Below are positions 57,646 through 64,000 of a DNA stretch of 64,000 bases, piece by piece. The translations under genes and the position numbers were made by a program. This stretch comes from Zizania palustris. Lineage: Eukaryota > Streptophyta > Magnoliopsida > Poales > Poaceae. The notes under the pieces are model-generated. The model worked only from the letters and a program-made list of their open reading frames with translations. It was not told the origin of the DNA and did no database searches. Location of the stretch: assembly GCA_019279435.1 (NCBI GenBank), contig JAAALK010000084.1:12480916-12544915 (forward strand), read 5' to 3'. Positions within the stretch are counted from its first letter, which is position 1; every line of letters starts with the position of its first letter.

Positions 57646-59003
57646 CCTAGATTCAGCCTTTCCATCTCCTTGTAGAGCAATGGGGCTTGGTCCTGTACCA
57701 TGATGGCATTACAGTACCCTTTTCGACTAAGGGCGTCTACTACCACATTCGCCTTGCCTGGATGATAATGGATGCCCAAGTCGTAATCCTTGATCAGTTC
57801 CAACCATCTCCTTTGCCTGAGGTTCAGGTCCGGTTGGGTGAATATGTACTTGAGGCTCTTGTGGTCGGTGAAGACCTCACACCGATTTCCCACAAGGTAA
57901 TGTCTCCATATCTTCAAGGCATAGACCACGGCTGCTAATTCTAGGTCATGGGTAGGGTAGTTCAGCTCATGCGGTCTCAGCTGTTGGGAGGCGTAGGATA
58001 TCACCTTCCCATCTTGCATCAAGACACATCCCAAACCTTGGCGAGAAGCATCGCAGTAGACATGGAAGTCTTTCTGGATGTCTGGCAGGGTCAGGATTGG
58101 GGCTAACACGAGCTTCTTCTTGAGGGTTTGGAAGCTTTCTTCACAATCTGGGGTCCATTCAAACTTCACTTCTTTTTGTAGCAATCTGGTCATGGGCTTG
58201 GCGATCTTCGAAAAATTCTCGATGAACCGGCGGTAGTATCTGGCCAACCCAAGAAAACTCTGGATCTCGGTCATGGTAGTGGGTTGCAGCCAGTTGGTCA
58301 CTGCTTCCACGGTGGTTGGGTCCACTACTATTCCTCTGGCAGATATAACATGGCCGAGGAATTTCACTTCTGATGACCAAAACTCGCACTTGCTGTATTT
58401 GGCGTACAGTTGTTGCTTCCTTAGCTTTCCGAGGGTCAGACGGAGGTGGGTTTCATGTTCTTCCTTGGTCTTGGAGTAGACGAGGATATCGTCGATGAAT
58501 ACCATGATGAACTTATCCAAGAACTCCATGAATACATTGTTCATCATGTTCATGAAAAAGGTCGGGGCATTCGTGAGTCCGAATGACATCACAGTATACT
58601 CGTAAAGTCCATAGCGGGAGGTGAAGGAAGTCTTGGGTATGTCCTCTTCTTTAATCCTCAATGGGTGATAACCTGACCTGAGGTCAATCTTGGAAAACAC
58701 CGAGGATCCTTTCAGTTGATCGAACAGGTCGTCGATCCGAGGCAACGGGTACTTGTTCTTGATGGTTACGTCAGTTCAAGGCTCTATAGTCCACGCACAT
58801 CCTTTTAGTCTTGTCCTTTTTCATGGCAAAGATGACCGGTGCACCCCAAGGTGAGGTACTCGGTCGGATGTACCCTTTCTGCTCCAGGTCTTCGATGTTG
58901 CTCTTGACTTCGGCTAGTTCATTGGCGGCCATCCGGTATGGGCACTTGGAGATTGGAGTGGTCCTGGGGATAAGTTCTATTCTGAATTCGATGTCTCGCT
59001 TGG
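57646..59003 (-). pseudogene. C1 reverse transcriptase and RNase H
   Basis: Best-preserved RT of the family here: one frame of 369 codons (58745 to C2 junction) holds RIDDLFDQLKGSSVFSKIDL, RYGLYEYTVMSFGLTNAPTF, the catalytic VFIDDILVYSK, KFLGHVISARGIVVDPTTVE and the RNase H segments FHVYCDASRQGLGCVLMQDG, EVFTDHKSLKYIFTQPDLN and KANVVVDALSRKG. An extra base at about 58773 (ACGTCAGTTC versus ACGTCGTTC in C2) breaks the frame from upstream RT sequence (58780-59003). It continues into integrase across the C2 insertion at 29914. Confidence 0.92.
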
Positions 59004-59008
59004 GAGGC

Positions 59009-59988
59009 TGATGGGGAAATGATGGGTGGCCCGATCTTTCGGTGAGTTGATAGATAAGGTAACTTCGATTGGAAGGAGACGACGTTGACGACCCGACTAC
59101 AACCGTATGAGACGTTCGTGTTGCGCCTTAGCGATCGATACACCAACTCCAAGGTTGTTGATCTTATCGGTGATCAACCTTTTTCCTGCAAGCAATCGAA
59201 GAACGAGCAAGAACAAGATAAAGGAGCAACTACAATTGCTGGATATGAAAGACGCACAAAGGGTAGTTGGGGTTCTGAAACGTGAAACCGGCGATCTAAC
59301 CGATCACGGGTTTACACGGATAAGTAGCATTGGCTAAACTTTTATCTAATCAAAACCCAAATTACAACTGAAGTCTCTAGGGTTATTTATAGCCCTAGGG
59401 ACGTTCCCAATATTTGGAAAACTTATTACATATGGAAAGGACTAATTATTTCCAAAACAGATTGACTACAAAATGGAAATTCCGTGCTTAATTGGTTCGG
59501 CCTAAAAAAGGAACACGCATTGATTTGGTGATTGCAATCTCCTCCGATGGAATCTGGATATGTGGCTGGATCCGTTGGAAAGAGGACGTATCAAGCTTTC
59601 CAAAAAGTCCAAGATCATCCAAATCGGAGTTTCCATGTAAACGTTATGCACATTTGAATTCGGTGATGTCCCTGCGGTCCGAATCCGAGTCATCTTCTCA
59701 ATCGTGTAGAACTTTATTTCTATTTTCTCTTGGAACAAAAGTAATGTCCCAAACTTGTATATTATGTTTGGATGGCCTTGCCTTGGTCCCCAATCAACTT
59801 CCACAATGTTCCATGCCCTTGATTTTCTCACAACGCGTCCCTTAATCCATGTAATAATTTCTGTAATTGAAAACAACAACTTATGGTGCAGCAACCTTTT
59901 CTCAAATATATAAAATGTAAATTGAATATAGAAAGCATGCACCTTTGTTTTTATTATATTTATATCCCAGCCGGTGATGTCCTCATCA
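59009..59988 (-). repeat. Solo LTR (980 bp, copia-like) inside C1
   Basis: Ends TGATGGGGAAATG and GATGTCCTCATCA (5-bp inverted termini TGATG/CATCA), flanked by GAGGC at 59004-59008 and 59989-59993: a perfect 5-bp target duplication. Minus-strand TATAAATA at about 59386-59393 suggests minus orientation. No coding and no internal LTR pair seen, so a solo LTR is the simplest call. The host sequence resumes exactly as in C2-A (GGGAGGCATTCCTGG at about 39017). Confidence 0.88.
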
Positions 59989-61622
59989 GAGGCATTCCTG
60001 GTAGGTCCTCTGGGAAGATGTCCATGAACTCCTTGACTATGGTCACTTCCTCAAGGGCTAGCGAGTGAAGAGACACTTCAAGTGGTTTGCGGCTGGTCAT
60101 CCGAAAAGTGACAGCTTCGCCCTCGGGGTTGGTCACTGTTACAGACTTGTTGGCATAGTCGATCACTCCCTTGTGCTTCATCAACCAATCCATCCCTAGA
60201 ATGAGGTCGAGTCCGGTACACTTAATGAGGACTGGCTCGGCCCGGAACAATACTCCTTGGATCTCTATCTTAACCTTAGGGTTGTATAAGTGGGCTAAGG
60301 TTCTATTGCCTGGGGTGGCAATCATCATGGGGACTGATAGAGGGAGTACTTCCAATTTGTGGGTTTTCACAAAGTCTTCCGAGATGAAAGAATGTGTTGC
60401 TCTAGAGTCAAATAAAATCATAGCTGATATGGGATTTGCGGTAAACGTACCGAGTACGACTTCGGGAGCCTCTTGAGCTTCCTCCGCGCTGATGTGATTC
60501 ATGCGAGCACGAACCACCTTGTTGGGTGCTGCGCCTTGGGGCTGCTTGGGGTGAGGACACTGGATCGAATAGTGCCCTTCCTTCCGGCAGTTGAAGCAGA
60601 CGACCGGCCTCCCTTGGCGATCCTTCAAGATCGGGGTCTTAGCGGTGGGCGTCGGCTGAGCGGCCGGAGCTTGTGGAGCGGGGCGGGGATCCCAGCGTTG
60701 GATCCACCAGTGGCGTGAGGTGGCCTGTAGGCGGGCCGAGGATGGTAGGCGGGCGCTGGTGGCAGAGGAACGAAGCGGGGCCTCTGGGAATTCACCTATT
60801 GGTGTTTGAAGGCGATCATCTTCCTCTTCTTGAGGTCCAACTTATTCTGCTCAGTCTCTTGGATGAGCGCTTTATTCACTAGCCGTTGAAAGTCGGCGTA
60901 GTCGGTGGCGATGAGCTGGATGGACAGCTCATCTTTAAGTCCCCGGAGGAACTTGGCCTGGCGGAGGGCGTCAGTCCGCACCTCTTCTGGTGCGTAGCGA
61001 GCCAGATGGTTGAACTCATGGAGGTACTCCATGACAATCCGATTGCCCTGTTGCAGGTCACGGAACTCCTGCTACTTCACCACGATGACTTCGGCGGGGA
61101 CATGGGCGGCGCGAAAGGCGATGGTGAACTCCACTCATGTCACCATGTGGTCCTCTGGCTGGGACTCACGATAGTTGTCCCACCATTCTGCGGCGGGACC
61201 CTGGAGCTGGTGTGTGGTGAAGGCCACTCGCTCCCGGTCGGTGCAGGGAGGAGGTCTAGCTTCTTCCCAATGGTGCGGAGCCAATCTCCAGCCTCCATGG
61301 GGTTGGTGGTGCTAGAGAAGATGGGCTGGCGCACTCGCACGAACTTCGAGAGTTGAGGAGCGGGTGCGGGTGCTGGTGCGCGAGGGGCAGGCTCCCCATT
61401 TTGCAGACGGTCCAACTGAGCTTGTGGGTGCTGCATTTGAGTGAGGAGGGCGTTGATTAGTTGGTTCTGGTTCGCCATCATTTCCGCCAAGGTGGGATGG
61501 TTGGCGGATGGCGATCCAGACTGTCGTGGGCCCGTTGCACCTCAGTTGGGTACAACACCCTCGAGCACGTCACGACTTCCTCCTCCTCCGTTGTTGGAGT
61601 CGGTGTTCTGGTGGTCGGCCAT
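59989..61622 (-). pseudogene. C1 gag and protease
   Basis: Gag start ATG 61622 (MADHQNTDSN), stop soon after at about 61542 (VVPN-stop). Gag domain 61250-60800 (MEYLHEFNHLARYAPEEVRT, LRGLKDELSIQLIATDYADF). The frame 60628-59994 (222 codons) contains the zinc knuckle CFNCRKEGHYSIQC and the protease: ILFDSRATHSFISEDFV, where D-S-G has become D-S-R, and LDLILGMDWLMKHKGVID. Continues into RT on the far side of the solo LTR. Confidence 0.88.
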
Positions 61623-61826
61623 CTTCTGAATATACGATGTTATAAGGCAAAAAGATGATGAAACAACAATACAATCAAAAATAGCTCATAAGGCTCATGC
61701 ATATATGTAAACCAAGTGGTAAGAAGGTGTTCATTACAATCAAACTCTTATTCTACCTACAACACAAGTTGTTGTAGATAGCACCACATACGAAAATTAT
61801 TTAATTAAAACAGCGGTAACTAGCGC

Positions 61827-62609
61827 CTACTCGCCACCGGAGGCGGTCTCCGTGCTCTCGGAACCACGAGTACGCGGCTCCCGAGGGATGGTGGGCTCGA
61901 GAAAATTCTCGATAATAGGGTCGGAGACGAGGCCAAGGCGTGGTGCAGGGGCGCTGGTGGTGGATGGTCCTGTGGTGGAGGGGTGTGGCGGGATCCTCTT
62001 GGGGCGAGGGGCGGGCTCATGGATGGGCTTCCTCTTCCTCGGGAGGAGGGGAACCATCTCCGCGATGTCCTTCTGCAGCTGCATGATCTTGCGCTGTAGC
62101 TCGTCGTTCTGTTGGATCAAGTTCTTCGTCTCCTCGCGAAGAAACTCAACCGCCTCATGGTGCTCATCGGCGTCGAGCACCGCCTCAGTATGGAGGTCGT
62201 CCATAGCCTGAAGAATACGCGACTACCAGTCCATGACCGGATCATGCACGGAGTGAACTCCGAGGTAGATGCTACGGTAGGTGCCGGGAGTGCGCTTTGG
62301 CACAAGCCGGAAGGACGAGTTCTGAAGACGATCATCATAGATCATCCTCAGCTCCAGAAGAGCCTGGAGAGCGACGCGTTGGCACGCGACGTCGAAAGTC
62401 GGGCCCCCAAGCGCGGTGGTGTAGGGTGGTAGATGCTCCCCGGAGCCGTGGACGGTGAGGGAGACGTCGCAGGGCCCGGCGAACTCCTCCAGGTACACTC
62501 CCTGGAATTCGGGCTCGAAGAGGAACCCGAGAAATGTGAGCATCATACGGAGCTCCTGGAAAAAGCCCTCGTAGTGGCGGCAGTAGCTGTGGACTTGGTA
62601 GACAGGCAT
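61827..62609 (-). pseudogene. Upstream ORF of C1, one stop codon
   Basis: Third copy of the unknown upstream ORF. ATG 62609 (MPVYQVHSYCRHYEGFFQEL); a CAG-to-TAG change at 62223-62225 stops it after 128 codons; the same frame is open again to 61827 (125 codons from Met 62204), with NLIQQNDELQRKIMQLQKDI and PRKRKPIHEPAPRPKR. Despite C1 being an older copy than C2, no frameshift is visible in 261 codons. Confidence 0.72.
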
Positions 62610-62732
62610 CTACAAAACAACAAGTTGAAGAAAAGTGAGGGAAGGAACAAAGTTTATAAAGTAGGTTTTCGAGAAATAATTTTCTGCAGCTATTGGCTAG
62701 GCGGGTATGTTTGGCTTCCTACAGTCAAGTCA

Positions 62733-62744
62733 GCTCTGATACCA
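62733..62744 (-). other. Primer-binding site of C1
   Basis: Minus-strand TGGTATCAGAGC, three bases inside the LTR at 62748. Confidence 0.9.
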
Positions 62745-62747
62745 TCT

Positions 62748-64000
62748 TGTAACGCCCCGATTTACCAAAAATCGGAACATTATTGAATTTCACAAGAAAA
62801 ACAATAATACAAGAGGTTCATCATGCGACAATCGTACATACAACAATATTCATGGTACGCAGACCATATTTATTACATCAGAGTTTAATAAAACAGTAAT
62901 AAAAATAATTGAAATACATGACGAATGCCTTCTTCCAAATCTTTTCACTTGACTGGGTTGCTACTCTAGACCGTCTTCGTAGAAGGAATCCTCTGAGGTG
63001 TTCAACGGGTATGAGTACAAAAAGTACTCAACAAGCCACCGCAAATGCAATAGTAATGCGAGGTAATAACAACGGAAGGGTAATGGCTAAAAGTGCGGAA
63101 AAGTACATTTTTAGTAATTGCATTTAGTGTAGTCAATTTTTATTATGCGGAATAATAAACATGATCATCATAATATCATCTAACTCGAGGAGTATGTTTT
63201 ACCTTCTCGCACAACAGTCCTTATATATCAAACCATCATGCACATACATATCAAAAGCAATCTAACTGTGGGATGTCACGCAACCCGCCCTTGACCGTGG
63301 GCTCGGCTTTTCAAAAAGATTTAAGACTCTGATCAGAGATGTACTAATGTACCCAAAAGGCACGCACTCATCCCAAACACCAAAGTGTAACGAGATGACC
63401 CATACCACGGGAACTCGTGCCAAAACCTTAGCATGAAATGCTCCAAGCGATAACCACCCGCTCTAGGTTTCACCGGTGCGCCGGGCCGCATCCCGGCTAA
63501 CGTTGCACCCCCTTTTGCGCCACATTGGTACAAGCCACCCGCGGGTGCTGCTTGACCCATCTCCAAATGGTGGCCTCGGTTTGGAACACTCCATACCTTA
63601 GTTAGGACTTACCCATTAGACTTATGGTTAGTACGGAAGTGTATTGCAACAGATCCCGCAGACAGGTACTTATAGTGCCCCGGGTGCTACCGACCAATGC
63701 CCTAGCTTGCACCAGGAACCCACCATGCATTCACTCACAACCACAACTCCAACACCGACAGAATTCCAAAGATGAGAATAACGGGGATAATATAGTAGAA
63801 CCATGTTGCTACGACTCATCTTTATCCTATAGCAATCGTGTCAATACATTGGACACTAGCTAATAATACTAATCATATGGTGACAAGGATTTTAGGCTAG
63901 ATAGTATGGCTTGGGTTGCACATCAAGGTCGGAGGATCCTAAATAAATATATTGTAAGAGTTTCATTTGACTAATGCATGTATATCCTATGTGTTTTATT
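62748..64000 (-). repeat. C1 5' LTR, cut by window end
   Basis: Starts TGTAACGCCCCGATTTACC on the plus strand and matches 24955 onward for its whole visible length. The remaining ~2.2 kb and the other half of the LINE should lie to the right of the window. Confidence 0.92.

Overview
The window is plant nuclear DNA made almost entirely of nested transposable elements. I found no convincing host gene, tRNA, rRNA or CRISPR array. The mix points to a grass (Poaceae, probably panicoid): a Tat-type Ty3/gypsy element with an antisense extra ORF, a Sirevirus-type Ty1/copia element, several chromodomain Ty3/gypsy copies with LTRs of about 3.4 kb, a LINE, a hAT miniature and a MITE. The species assignment is inference from element style only.

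Layout. 1-8594: remains of a Tat/RIRE2-like gypsy element on the minus strand. It has a complete LTR with primer-binding site at 7456-8594, a plus-strand antisense ORF with its own TATA box and introns at 2872-5684, and a 141-bp LTR stub at 2443-2583 fused to a pol fragment (RT C-terminus, RNase H, integrase) that runs off the left edge. 8595-11409: sequence of unknown origin, a truncated MITE, a 667-bp hAT miniature with a perfect 8-bp target duplication, and CACTA-like repeats. 11410-22978: a near full-length Ty1/copia element, minus strand, coding frame broken. 22979-24954: a LINE fragment, minus strand. 24955-64000: one chromodomain gypsy element (called C1 here), cut open by a second insertion of the same family (C2).

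The main result is C2 (29915-57640). It is an LTR-internal-LTR-internal-LTR tandem dimer of 27.7 kb sitting in the integrase/RNase H linker of C1, flanked as one unit by the 5-bp duplication TGATC. The left and middle LTRs each carry the same solo LTR of the same family inserted in opposite orientation; the right LTR does not. The middle LTR is a mosaic: its first ~0.2 kb shares changes with the right LTR, and the rest (including the nested inverted LTR) matches the left one. Both internal copies share five stop codons, all explainable as C-to-T changes. This is what unequal crossing-over between the two LTRs of an already dead single insertion would leave.

In all three internal copies (C1, C2-A, C2-B) gag is preceded by a sense ORF of about 260 codons of unknown function, just after the primer-binding site. 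Order of events inferred from nesting: LINE; C1 into the LINE; a C2 monomer into C1; the inverted element into the left C2 LTR and its reduction to a solo LTR; then tandem duplication. A 980-bp copia-like solo LTR entered C1 separately. None of the coding regions appears intact.
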